Positions 18,096 through 25,965 of a stretch of DNA of 63,163 bases are shown piece after piece. The notes under the pieces are model-generated. The model did not search any database, was not told the origin of the DNA, and saw only the letters and a list, made by a program, of their open reading frames with translations. The stretch lies in NCBI GenBank assembly GCA_035549555.1, contig DASZQR010000004.1, positions 1-63,163 of the forward strand, in the 5' to 3' direction. Each line of letters opens with the position of its first letter. Within the stretch, counting starts at the first letter, position 1. Source of the DNA: Patescibacteria group bacterium. Lineage in GTDB: Bacteria > Patescibacteriota > Microgenomatia > UBA8517. Made by a program: the position numbers and the translations under genes.

Positions 18096-18106
18096 ATAAA
18101 ATCAAT
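18047..18106 (+). repeat. Attachment-site repeat 1 (3' part of tRNA-Val plus 11 downstream bases)
   Basis: 60 bases from tgccttcacacgg through the tRNA 3' end and aataaaatcaat. The identical 60 bases occur at 44,265-44,324, and the first 50 at 62,518-62,567. A direct repeat covering the anticodon loop to the 3' end of a tRNA is the standard mark left by a tyrosine-recombinase island that restores the tRNA on integration. Confidence 0.9.
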
Positions 18107-18132
18107 GACTTATGTCTAAAAAGCCTTGGCGC

Positions 18133-19206
18133 ATTCTAGCTCCAAATGCGACAATCATTTTTATATTGCTGTATAAACATCTCATATGGCGTTTTATAGC
18201 CAATACATTTTCTAGGGCAATGGTTCATTTTACTGGCTAATTGATCTAGCTCCTCCTGGGTAGTATTGGCAATATCTGTTGACCTAGGTAAATACCATCT
18301 CAAACGACCATTCATATTTTCATTGCTTCCTTTTTGCCAAGGAGAATGAGCTTCACAGTAATACACTTTGCATTTAATTTCTCGTTCAAGATGCCGGTAA
18401 TCCGCAAATTCACTACCTTGATCAAACGTAATCGTTTTACACATCTTTTTGGGCAGTATCTCAAATTTTCCTTTTATCTTATCCATAACGCCACGAGAAT
18501 ATTTGCGATCATTCTTTATCAGATAGACCAGTCTGGATTTGCGTTCTACTAGCGTAGTGACTGCTCTTTCTCTTGTGCCGCTAAATGCAATCGTATCCCC
18601 TTCCCAATGACCAAAGCGTTTTCTTGTTATTATATCCTCTGGCCTTTGCGTAATTAATCTAATCTTTCCATAGCGGCAAGGCTGCTTTTTCCTACCATAA
18701 CGCTTCCGTCTCTTCGGTTTTTTATAGGCTAAATAATGATATAGCTCTTTTTCTTTGGAAGCATAAATAAATTGATAAATCGTTTCATGGCATACATTGA
18801 AACTTAGCTGTTGATGCTTCATTCGTCCTGCAATTTGTTCTGGGCTCCAGCCTTTCTTCAAACCCTTAATGACATAATCTCGTAAAATCCCATTCCTTTG
18901 TAATTTCTTTAGATAACTTCGCTTTCGCCTTTCTTGTCTTTTTTCCTCAGCCAATACTGGAAAATAGCCTTCTGGCTCTCGGTTGCGATTTAGTTCTCGG
19001 TAAACAGTTGACCTATGTTTTCCTACTTTTTGACAGATTTCTGATACAGGCATACCCATTTCTAGATATACGTATATACGACGTCGATCTGTAACTGATA
19101 ATTGAGTATACTTCCCCATGCGGCAGTCTCCTTGCTATTTTTATTCATGTTTTCGTAGAACATTGAATATACAGCAGTTTTGACTGTCGCACTTCTAATT
19201 AGAATT
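18133..19206 (-). mobile_element. IS30-family insertion sequence
   Basis: The transposase gene is bounded by imperfect inverted ends: attctagctccaaatgcgac at 18,133 and onward, and the matching end near 19,206 (read inward aattctaattagaagtgcga). Both go on with caRtca...ctgctgtata-like sequence. Boundaries are by eye and could be off by several bases; I could not identify a target duplication. It lies only about 27 bases after attachment repeat 1. Confidence 0.7.
18136..19119 (-). CDS. IS30-family transposase
   Basis: A complete 327-residue transposase. N-terminal helix-turn-helix (SVTDRRRIYVYLEMGMPVSE, then ICQKVGKHRSTVYRELNRN) and a C-terminal DDE integrase core: HWEGDTIAF (first Asp, about residue 172), FDQGSEFADY (second Asp, about 230) and QKGSNENMNGRLRWYLPR (Glu, about 266). 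These are hallmark IS30 motifs. It appears intact and may still be active. No passenger genes. Confidence 0.95.
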   Translation of the reverse strand: MGKYTQLSVTDRRRIYVYLEMGMPVSEICQKVGKHRSTVYRELNRNREPEGYFPVLAEEKRQERRKRSYLKKLQRNGILRDYVIKGLKKGWSPEQIAGRMKHQQLSFNVCHETIYQFIYASKEKELYHYLAYKKPKRRKRYGRKKQPCRYGKIRLITQRPEDIITRKRFGHWEGDTIAFSGTRERAVTTLVERKSRLVYLIKNDRKYSRGVMDKIKGKFEILPKKMCKTITFDQGSEFADYRHLEREIKCKVYYCEAHSPWQKGSNENMNGRLRWYLPRSTDIANTTQEELDQLASKMNHCPRKCIGYKTPYEMFIQQYKNDCRIWS

Positions 19207-19238
19207 CGGCCTTCGGTTTCCAAAATGACAGATTCAGT

Positions 19239-19260
19239 GAAGTGCAAATGAAGTGTAAAT
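19239..19260 (+). repeat. 11-bp direct repeat pair (gaagtgYaaat x2), left side of island 1
   Basis: gaagtgcaaat followed directly by gaagtgtaaat. The same pair occurs at 44,119-44,140 and 62,372-62,393, each 146 bases before an attachment repeat. Here it lies just inside the IS30 copy. Such short tandem repeats near attachment sites are often recombinase or excisionase arm sites; that function is inferred. Confidence 0.6.
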
Positions 19261-19353
19261 GAAATGAGTCCTTTCCAATGCTCTGCATAATGCATGGCGA
19301 AGCCGTACCCAACTAATCGCACTTTATTAGTTTGATTCATATAGATTTTGATA

Positions 19354-20706
19354 TCAGTTTGTTACTTTTCGAACATTTTTAAATCTTTCGTTATGAAAAA
19401 ATTTTTTGGATATCTCAATTTTTTGAGGAATTTTATAGGGCGCCAATTTATTTTTACAAAATTCTTTTATTTCTCGATGAAAATACTTAATATTGTTTAT
19501 TGAATCGTCTAATACAATGCGTGCTTTTACAATTTGTCCTAGTATTTGGTTGGGCTCTGATACAACAACAACATCTAAAACACCGTTCATCATTCGAATA
19601 ACATTTTCAATTTCAGAAGGATAAACTTTTTTACCTCCTACATTAATGATTTCAGATACTCGTCCCAAAATACGTAAGTAATCACCCTCAACTGTTACTT
19701 TATCTTCTGTTTTAAACCAGCCATCTTCAGTAAATGGACTTTCTGCATTAAGATATCCTAGCATTGCAGATTCTGCTTTTATTTCAAGCATTCCATTGAT
19801 TATTCGAGTTTGGTAGTTTTCTCCTTCTATTTTCATATAAAGAGAATTAGAAGATTTGGATTTGGTATTTAAGATACCAACTTCGGAAAGACCATAGTTT
19901 TGTGATAGTCGTATTTGAGGAAAAAGTTGATTAAATCGTGTTAATACACTTTCCGACATAGGTTCAGCGCTGTAAGTTACTATTTCAAGGCTACTTAAAT
20001 CATATTGGGTATGTGCAGCACTTAGTAAAAATAAATTAATAAAGGTGGGTGTTGTCGGTAAAGCTTGAGCTTTATATTGCTCGATACAATAACAAATATG
20101 CTGTGGGGTGCGATTTTTTACAGTAATCACACAGCCGCCATTTGATAGGGTTTGCAAAAGTGTATTCAGTCCTCCGATGTGATCAAATAATAAAAAGCAG
20201 ATAGTTTTTTTGGCAATACGAGGTTTTTTAAACTTTTCTAATAGTTTTGCAAAATTGTGAACCACTCCTTTTGGATTGCCGGTTGAACCTGAAGAAAAGA
20301 GGATTAGACCAGGTACTTGTAATTCGCGAAGCTGGGTAATTAATGGATGTTTTGTTTTTGTTACTTTGTCAATTAGAAAAAAATTATCATGTTCATCCAG
20401 CTGGATACAAAACTCAACTTCGGTTAGTTGCAAAGGGTGTTTCTGTTCTTCTTTTGAAGATGAAGTTGTAAGGATAAGGATACATTGATGCTGTATTAAA
20501 GCTAGTAATAAAGCAATCGTAGCGGGTGAAAAATCTGAACATAACTCTACTACACTGCCTTTTTTTATCGGACTATTTTTTAACCAGGTTAAATAAGTTA
20601 AAGTTGTTTTATGTAGGTGTGCATAATTATAGGATTCTCCATTCCATATCATGGCTTCTTGATTACTATTATTTTCAAATTGCTCTAAAAGAAAAGTTAT
20701 GCTCAT
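19354..20706 (-). CDS. Stand-alone acyl/amino-acid adenylating enzyme (ANL superfamily)
   Basis: A 450-residue adenylate-forming enzyme. The P-loop-like motif is ILFSSGSTGNPKGVVHNF (residue about 135); later come QNYGLSEVG (about 265), GWFKTEDKV (about 327) and RVSEIINVGGKKVYPSEIE (about 350). The C-terminal Lys that contacts the adenylate may be one of those near FKNVRKVTN. It activates a carboxylate as an AMP ester and most likely loads it onto the ACP two genes upstream, as the three genes overlap in one operon. It is shorter than usual ANL enzymes (500-550), with a compact N-domain. Substrate unknown. Confidence 0.85.
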   Translation of the reverse strand: MSITFLLEQFENNSNQEAMIWNGESYNYAHLHKTTLTYLTWLKNSPIKKGSVVELCSDFSPATIALLLALIQHQCILILTTSSSKEEQKHPLQLTEVEFCIQLDEHDNFFLIDKVTKTKHPLITQLRELQVPGLILFSSGSTGNPKGVVHNFAKLLEKFKKPRIAKKTICFLLFDHIGGLNTLLQTLSNGGCVITVKNRTPQHICYCIEQYKAQALPTTPTFINLFLLSAAHTQYDLSSLEIVTYSAEPMSESVLTRFNQLFPQIRLSQNYGLSEVGILNTKSKSSNSLYMKIEGENYQTRIINGMLEIKAESAMLGYLNAESPFTEDGWFKTEDKVTVEGDYLRILGRVSEIINVGGKKVYPSEIENVIRMMNGVLDVVVVSEPNQILGQIVKARIVLDDSINNIKYFHREIKEFCKNKLAPYKIPQKIEISKKFFHNERFKNVRKVTN

Positions 20707-21404
20707 GATATACCACCCAAATAAATTATTTGTCCAGTAATGAAAGAGCTTGATTCAAGTAAAAAAAAATCAACTACATTTGTAATATCTTCAAATTCAG
20801 CAAAACGTTTGATGGCTTGCCGCTGTAGTACAGCATCCAGCTTTTCTTTGGGTACATTACGAATCATGTCTGTATAAATAGGATTTGCACCAACAGCGTT
20901 AATGGTAATGCCAATATCAGCTAATTCATAAGCCAATATTTGTGTCAGTGAATTAACGGAGGCTTTAGATGCAGCATATATTGCTTCACCACTAATCTTC
21001 AACGGAGTTGCAATGGATGTAAAATTAACAATTCGGCCAAATTTATTTCTTGCCATAAGCCTTGTTGCTTCGCAACAAAGTAAAAATGTACCTAGTATAT
21101 TCGTATTTAAAATATTACGAACAGAACTCATAGGAGTTAATAAACTATGATTCATAGCGGCAATACCAGCATTGTTAAGTAGGTAATCCAAACGACCATA
21201 TTCTTTCTTAACGACCTGGAACATCTTTTGTATGTCTATTTCGTTACTGACATCTGCAAGAAAATGTTGGTAGTTGTTCAGTTCCCATTCGGGTTGCTTT
21301 TTACTGCAACCAATGACTTGATGGCCTTTTTGAACATAATAGTGTGCTAGAAATTTTCCTATCCCTTTACGTGTGCCGGTAATTAGTGTCACAGGTTTAC
21401 TCAT
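20703..21404 (-). CDS. Short-chain dehydrogenase/reductase (FabG-like)
   Basis: About 233 residues from the ATG at 21,404, which has GGAG 7 bases upstream; an in-frame GTG at 21,422 lies inside the ACP gene. Cofactor loop TGTRKGIGK (residue about 10), NNAGIAAMNHS (about 80) and the catalytic YAASKASVNSL (about 145) are present. Typical FabG enzymes reduce a 3-oxo-acyl-ACP with NADPH. It overlaps the ACP gene upstream by 8 bases and the adenylase downstream by 4 (ATGA), so it probably acts on the ACP-bound intermediate. Confidence 0.88.
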   Translation of the reverse strand: MSKPVTLITGTRKGIGKFLAHYYVQKGHQVIGCSKKQPEWELNNYQHFLADVSNEIDIQKMFQVVKKEYGRLDYLLNNAGIAAMNHSLLTPMSSVRNILNTNILGTFLLCCEATRLMARNKFGRIVNFTSIATPLKISGEAIYAASKASVNSLTQILAYELADIGITINAVGANPIYTDMIRNVPKEKLDAVLQRQAIKRFAEFEDITNVVDFFLLESSSFITGQIIYLGGIS

Positions 21405-21699
21405 GGAGTAACTCCATTTCACTCATGACATAATCTGCTAAAGTTCCGACAGTTGAAAAAGGGCTGTGTTTAGCGGAAAAAGCTTTTTCACTTGCAAGAG
21501 TTAAATTTCGATTAAACTCTTCCTCGATACCTCGTTCAACATGCATTATTAGATTTACTAATGATATCGAGTCTAATAAACTTTCTTGGGCATACAAAAT
21601 AATGCTTTCGCCTTCGGATAAATCAATTTTGTTAACTAATGAAACATTAGCTTCTATTATAGCGTCATGAATTATACTAATAACTTTATCTCTAGACAT
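21397..21699 (-). CDS. Acyl carrier protein
   Basis: A 100-residue acidic helical protein with the phosphopantetheine site LLDSISLVNLIMHVE (Ser near residue 39). The helix after it and the acidic surface match ACP/PCP folds. It is longer than primary-metabolism AcpP (about 78) and diverges outside the motif. GGAG lies 6 bases before the ATG. First carrier-loading unit of the minus-strand operon ACP-SDR-adenylase; probably holds the acyl or aminoacyl unit during tailoring. Confidence 0.85.
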   Translation of the reverse strand: MSRDKVISIIHDAIIEANVSLVNKIDLSEGESIILYAQESLLDSISLVNLIMHVERGIEEEFNRNLTLASEKAFSAKHSPFSTVGTLADYVMSEMELLHE

Positions 21700-21721
21700 G
21701 CTTTCTCCTAAAAGATTAATA

Positions 21722-22696
21722 TCATGATGCCCAATATGGTGGGGATAAACTGCCTGTAATTACCATGTCACGCTGATTTAAAACGAAATTAGGAACTGTT
21801 TTTGTAACGATGGGTGAAAGAAAGGATTCTTGTTGAAAACCACTTTCTAAAAAATAAGTTGTTAAATTTTTAAGATACATATTGTCTGAATTAAAACAAA
21901 ACAACTTGATTTTTTTCGCCTCCATTTTTTTAACAAAGGAGATTAAAGTAGGTAATATTATGTTCATGTCGGTTGGGTCAGATAACATTATGTCATCTAT
22001 GTTAATATCGCCAAGTTTATTTTTTCTTATAATGGCATATCCAACGAAGATATCAGCCTTATAAAAGCTTATAAATTTTCTAAAAATAAATGGATTGTCA
22101 TCAGCAATCCAGTTGGCTATTTCTTGGTTATAGAAAATAAAATAATCGGTGGGGTTTTCTTGAGAAATTTTGCAGATTAGTTTTTGTATATTATCTGAAT
22201 AACCGAATTCAATATTAATTTCTCCGGAAGGCTTGAAAATAAATTTGTCTATGTCATCCAGAACAAGGGTAGATAAGGCATCATATCGTTCATATCCAAT
22301 GATTGTAAAAGGGTTGGTTTTTGGGGTTAGTCCACAGATAAATTTAACTTCATTGTTAACGGTCATTTTTTCAAAAACTAAGGATTCTAAAGTAGGAAAT
22401 ATTTCTTTTCCCCAAAATCGAAAGTTAACTAGTAATCGTTCTAGTAATGCAGCTTTAATAATAACGTTATTCTTTATGAAAAAAAATCCTATGGTACCTA
22501 ATGCACCAATAATTTCATTATTAGATGAAGCAGTAAATATTCCGCCAATATTGGTTGGATTCTTTGCGTATTCATAATATAGTACCTTACCAGTTAAAAG
22601 AGGATTTCCCCCCGTGACTGAATAAAAATTAGCCAGATTTTTAAATTTATCTTCAGGGTCATTATTTGAAAACTGGTAATCAATATTGCTTTGCAT
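21722..22696 (-). CDS. Probable GNAT-fold acyltransferase-like protein
   Basis: About 324 residues from the ATG at 22,696 (GAGG 12 bases upstream); the open frame extends to 22,840 with two further ATGs but no better ribosome site. The pattern of short beta strands and helices (GGIFTASSNNEIIGALGTIGFFFI, split here, then ERLLVNFRF...; later FVGYAIIRKNKLGDINIDDI and LTTYFLESGFQQE) resembles two consecutive GNAT-type domains. I see no clear acetyl-CoA loop, so function is uncertain. It sits 22 bases upstream of the ACP gene and is presumably the first gene of that operon; acyl transfer to or from ACP is possible. Confidence 0.5.
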   Translation of the reverse strand: MQSNIDYQFSNNDPEDKFKNLANFYSVTGGNPLLTGKVLYYEYAKNPTNIGGIFTASSNNEIIGALGTIGFFFIKNNVIIKAALLERLLVNFRFWGKEIFPTLESLVFEKMTVNNEVKFICGLTPKTNPFTIIGYERYDALSTLVLDDIDKFIFKPSGEINIEFGYSDNIQKLICKISQENPTDYFIFYNQEIANWIADDNPFIFRKFISFYKADIFVGYAIIRKNKLGDINIDDIMLSDPTDMNIILPTLISFVKKMEAKKIKLFCFNSDNMYLKNLTTYFLESGFQQESFLSPIVTKTVPNFVLNQRDMVITGSLSPPYWAS

Positions 22697-22933
22697 GGGA
22701 AATTGTTCCTCGATGTTCCTACATTTTGCCGCCAAAGTCAGCATAGCAGCATGCGGCACAAACACATGCTCTGGTTGCTCTAGCTTAACCACAAAATACG
22801 AATGTACTGATGATAACATAACAACTAGCATTATTGGCATAATTTCCCAGCCGCTTCGCTAATGTTAACTCTATTTCTAAAAGCTTGAAAATAGTTTTTT
22901 GCTAATGTATCCTTGCTCTATAATACTAACATA

Positions 22934-23150
22934 CTAACCTCTTCGCAAAGACTTTAAAATGGATTCACTGGCTTTAGCATCATTAGCGTTATCACGAGTT
23001 AGTTTAAATGCTACTAACTCGCTGCGTTCATAATATCAAGTTGAAGTTTAAAGCCAAAAAACTAGCAAGTTGAGATTCATCCATCATCCATGCTTAGCAA
23101 TAGCCTCGAAAATTTGGTGCCTTGTAAATTGTTTTATATGGCAGTGTGTA
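22934..23150 (-). pseudogene. IS982-family transposase relic
   Basis: On the minus strand, in shifting frames, the DNA reads CHIKQFTRHQIFEAIAKHG, then FFGFKLQLDI, then ELVAFKLTRDNANDAKASES ending at a stop at 22,934. These match in order the IS982 core (C-H-N-x-R-I-x-R-H-K-x-F...I-A-K-H-G, FFGFKLH, ...AFKLTPGN.DD). At least two frameshifts and one gap are needed. It fills most of the 520-base gap between two divergent gene blocks of island 1. Confidence 0.7.
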
Positions 23151-23219
23151 GCAGCTGGATTTGTGCAGATAAAATGGTTTTTTTTAAATTCTAATCAAAA
23201 ATAAAAGAGTGTTCCAGGT

Positions 23220-24089
23220 ATGAACATAGAATTGGCATTGACGATAGATGATATTCCAAGAAATGGCCACACTATAATCCCAAATAGTAATTTGAATGTT
23301 GTTCAAGGCTTAACGAATATTTTTAAACTATACAAACTACCTCCAGTTTATGGCTTTGCGAATTGTAGTTTAGCTGAGAGTAGTTCAGGCTATGAATTAT
23401 TACAGCATTGGTTAGAAACAGGTAATAAGCTAGGTAATCATACCTATAGTCATCTTGATTTAAGAAATGTGAGCTTAGAAGAGTATTTAAATGATATTGA
23501 AAAAAATGATATTTTTCTGTCTAAGATTTCAGGTAATAAAGATTATAACTACTGTAAATATTTCCGTTACCCCTATCTACTCGAAGGTGAAACTAAAGAA
23601 AAGTATCGCGGGATAAAAAAGTATTTAAATGATAATAATTATAAAATCACCCAGGTTACGATTGATTTTCTTGACTTTGCATGGGAGCAACCACTATTAA
23701 ACTGTCTTAGAGCAAATAATGCCGAACTGCTTGATGAGTTAAAAAAACTCTATGTTGATACAGCAATTAGTAAACTTCTAACAGCACACAAAGCCGCGAA
23801 TGAAATATTTCAAAGAAATATTAAACATGTTTTAGTGGTTCATTCCTGCTTAGCAACAGCCATGTTTTTAGAAAAAGTTATTCAGGAATATAAAGAGAAT
23901 GGCGTTAAATTTATATCATTATCTGAAGCGATAATGGATCCTGTGTATGAAACAGAGATAAATGTTATTAGCGATATTGGGCCAAATTTTTTAAGAAAAA
24001 TTGTGATAGAAAGAAAGCTTGACCTGCTCAATAAGCCAACAGTGCCCACAAAACGACTAAAAGAGATAGAACAATACTCTTCTGTTTAG
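23220..24089 (+). CDS. Polysaccharide deacetylase family protein (NodB homology)
   Basis: A 289-residue protein with the NodB-type motifs: ALTIDDIPRNG (motif 1, catalytic Asp pair, residue about 10), NKLGNHTYSHLDLRN (motif 2, metal-binding His, about 80) and KYFRYPYLLEGET (motif 3, about 118). These zinc enzymes remove N- or O-acetyl groups from amino sugars or cleave related amides. No signal peptide, so it probably acts in the cytoplasm, unlike cell-wall deacetylases. It opens the plus-strand operon of island 1 and may deprotect an N-acylated intermediate made by the acyltransferase-like genes. Confidence 0.85.
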   Translation: MNIELALTIDDIPRNGHTIIPNSNLNVVQGLTNIFKLYKLPPVYGFANCSLAESSSGYELLQHWLETGNKLGNHTYSHLDLRNVSLEEYLNDIEKNDIFLSKISGNKDYNYCKYFRYPYLLEGETKEKYRGIKKYLNDNNYKITQVTIDFLDFAWEQPLLNCLRANNAELLDELKKLYVDTAISKLLTAHKAANEIFQRNIKHVLVVHSCLATAMFLEKVIQEYKENGVKFISLSEAIMDPVYETEINVISDIGPNFLRKIVIERKLDLLNKPTVPTKRLKEIEQYSSV

Positions 24090-24174
24090 GAGGTTGAAAG
24101 ATAATGCTGTCATCAAGCACTAAATGAAATTGAAGCATAAAGTTTATGGAAGAACAAAAATTTTGGAGGCTGTC

Positions 24175-24405
24175 ATGGTAAAATCAGTTGAGCTTGATGT
24201 GTTTGGACGTCGGATGGTGGTGAAATTTGTAGATTCACACTGGGAGCTTTATACCTCTTCAGTAGAAGGTAGACAGCGTAGAATTGATGATGTTATTATT
24301 CCTGACTTTATTGAGATTGATGAACTCCCAACTTATTTGGGGGATATTTTTCATGAAGCGGCAACTCACTTACACCCCGACGTTAAAATCATAAAAACAA
24401 ACTAA
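24175..24405 (+). CDS. Small conserved hypothetical protein (DUF7661-like)
   Basis: 76 residues from the ATG at 24,175, which has TTGGAGG 5 bases upstream. The pattern (VELDVFGRRMVVKF, then RRIDDVIIPDFIEIDELPTY and GDIFHEAATHLHPDV) resembles a family of small acidic proteins, DUF7661, of unknown role; I recall it only by pattern. A longer form from 24,124 is possible; it would be coupled (ATGA) to a 7-codon frame at 24,104 that has a perfect AGGAGG. No known motif for catalysis. It lies between the deacetylase and the homocitrate synthase-like gene. Confidence 0.55.
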   Translation: MVKSVELDVFGRRMVVKFVDSHWELYTSSVEGRQRRIDDVIIPDFIEIDELPTYLGDIFHEAATHLHPDVKIIKTN

Positions 24406-24480
24406 TAATTTTTTAGATTATCTTTGCTTTTCCAGCTAAATTACTACCTTCAACCAATTATTTGGGAGGGGCTTTTCTCA

Positions 24481-24531
24481 GTGAATCGTGCAATAGTAAT
24501 TACTATTGATCATTTTCCGCAGCCTAATTAA
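24481..24531 (+). CDS. Possible 16-residue leader or precursor peptide
   Basis: A GTG with a strong GGGAGGGG site 8-11 bases upstream opens MNRAIVITIDHFPQPN and stops. It lies in the 290-base gap before the homocitrate synthase-like gene, and two genes upstream of the radical SAM enzyme. It could be a regulatory leader or a very short substrate peptide. Many such frames occur by chance; support is the ribosome site alone. Confidence 0.2.
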   Translation: MNRAIVITIDHFPQPN

Positions 24532-24695
24532 TTGATAGCATTTCTTTAGAATTTGTTTTTGCTAGTTACTCAGCTTCCAAAAATTTTCATTTTCTGGCAT
24601 ATACGGATTTATAAAATTGCAATATATTGAAGATATTACCTGTTAAACATGTAGAAGAAATTTGTTTAATTGCAAAAGCAAGCCGAGGATTCAAA

Positions 24696-25877
24696 ATGTT
24701 TGAACAAAATCTCATTAAACGGCAAAACCCTTTAAAACTTTTACCAGGCATCAAAATTTTAGATAATACTTTAAGAGACGGCGAGCAAACTCCCGGTATT
24801 AGCTTTTCATATCAGGATAAATTAGATATTCTAAAAGCTTTATGTGAGTGTGGTGTTAAGGAGGTTGAAGTTGGGTTTCCCGCTAGTGCTGAATCGGAAA
24901 GGACAGCCATAAAAAATCTAGTTTCCCATGATTTACCCGCCAATCTACATGGCTTATGCAGATTATCGAAAGAAGATATTGATTACGCCAGCCAATGTGG
25001 ATTGAAAAATATTACTCTTTTTCTTCCAGGTTCAAAAAGATACATAGAACAAAACCTTAAGTTAAATCTCAACCAACTGACTGAAACTATTAAATCAATG
25101 GTTTCCTACGCAACTGAGAAAAATATTTCTGTTAAGTTTAGTTGTGAAAATGCTTCTCGTATGGATTTAGAAACTTTAATTAATTATTACCAAGCTGCCA
25201 TCAGTGCAGGGGCTTCAACTATTTCATTTCCTGACACATCAGGTGTAATGACTCCATTTGATACTTATCGATGTGTAAAAATCTTGAAACAAGAATTACA
25301 GGCCAATATTTCTATACATTGTCACAATGATTTAGGCTTAGCAACAGCAAATACCCTTGCAGCAGCTGAAGCAGGAGCTATTGAACTTCAAGTGTGTGTT
25401 AATGGTCTTGGTGAAAGAGCTGGTAATGCTGCTCTTGAGGAAGTTGTTTTAGCTCTTGTCAGCCAATATAACTACAATCTCGGTATAGATCTTACAAAAT
25501 TACACCTACTGTCTGAATTGGTTTATGAAAGATCTGGTCTTTGTGCGTCTTTTAATAAGCCAATTTTTGGCCAAAATGTTTTCAGACATGAATCTGCCAT
25601 ACATGCTACCAGTATCTTAAGAGGAGAAAATCTCTATGAACCTTTTTCTCCATCATTGGTAGGCAGATCTCATGAAATTATACTTGGAAAACACTGCGGA
25701 TTGCCAAGTTTGGAGTATTATTTAACCCAGGTAATGAACATAAAGCTGTCATATGATGATACCAAAAAATTATTGTCTTATATTAAAGAGCATAGTGAAC
25801 AAAAAGAATTGATAGATTTAAATAAATTTATAAAAAAACTAGGCTTATCTGTTCTCAATGCAGAAGCGGTATGTTAA
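24696..25877 (+). CDS. Homocitrate synthase-like enzyme (NifV/AksA type; LeuA superfamily)
   Basis: About 393 residues from the ATG at 24,696 (GAGG 9 bases upstream); a TTG start at 24,627 is less likely. It has LDNTLRDGEQTPGISFS (residue about 22), the metal-binding HCHNDLGLATANT (about 208), NGLGERAGNAALEEV (about 240) and HESAIHATSILRGENLYEP (about 300). Those words and the lack of the LeuA C-terminal regulatory domain point to the homocitrate synthase branch: acetyl-CoA plus 2-oxoglutarate (or a longer 2-oxo diacid). With the homoaconitase and homoisocitrate dehydrogenase genes nearby it would add one CH2 to a 2-oxo acid. The usual GIHVDG is AIHATS here, so acceptor preference may differ. 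Confidence 0.82.
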   Translation: MFEQNLIKRQNPLKLLPGIKILDNTLRDGEQTPGISFSYQDKLDILKALCECGVKEVEVGFPASAESERTAIKNLVSHDLPANLHGLCRLSKEDIDYASQCGLKNITLFLPGSKRYIEQNLKLNLNQLTETIKSMVSYATEKNISVKFSCENASRMDLETLINYYQAAISAGASTISFPDTSGVMTPFDTYRCVKILKQELQANISIHCHNDLGLATANTLAAAEAGAIELQVCVNGLGERAGNAALEEVVLALVSQYNYNLGIDLTKLHLLSELVYERSGLCASFNKPIFGQNVFRHESAIHATSILRGENLYEPFSPSLVGRSHEIILGKHCGLPSLEYYLTQVMNIKLSYDDTKKLLSYIKEHSEQKELIDLNKFIKKLGLSVLNAEAVC

Positions 25878-25965
25878 ACAGACCCTAGTGAACAACCTCT
25901 TTTTTGTATAGTATAAAGGAAAAGGAAAGAGTACCTCATTTAATTTTATTAAAAGGAGAAGGCGC

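Noticed and set aside
19062-19340. A 92-codon minus-strand frame at the IS30 right end
   Set aside because: It overlaps the inverted repeat and the transposase start, has no family resemblance and no good ribosome site.
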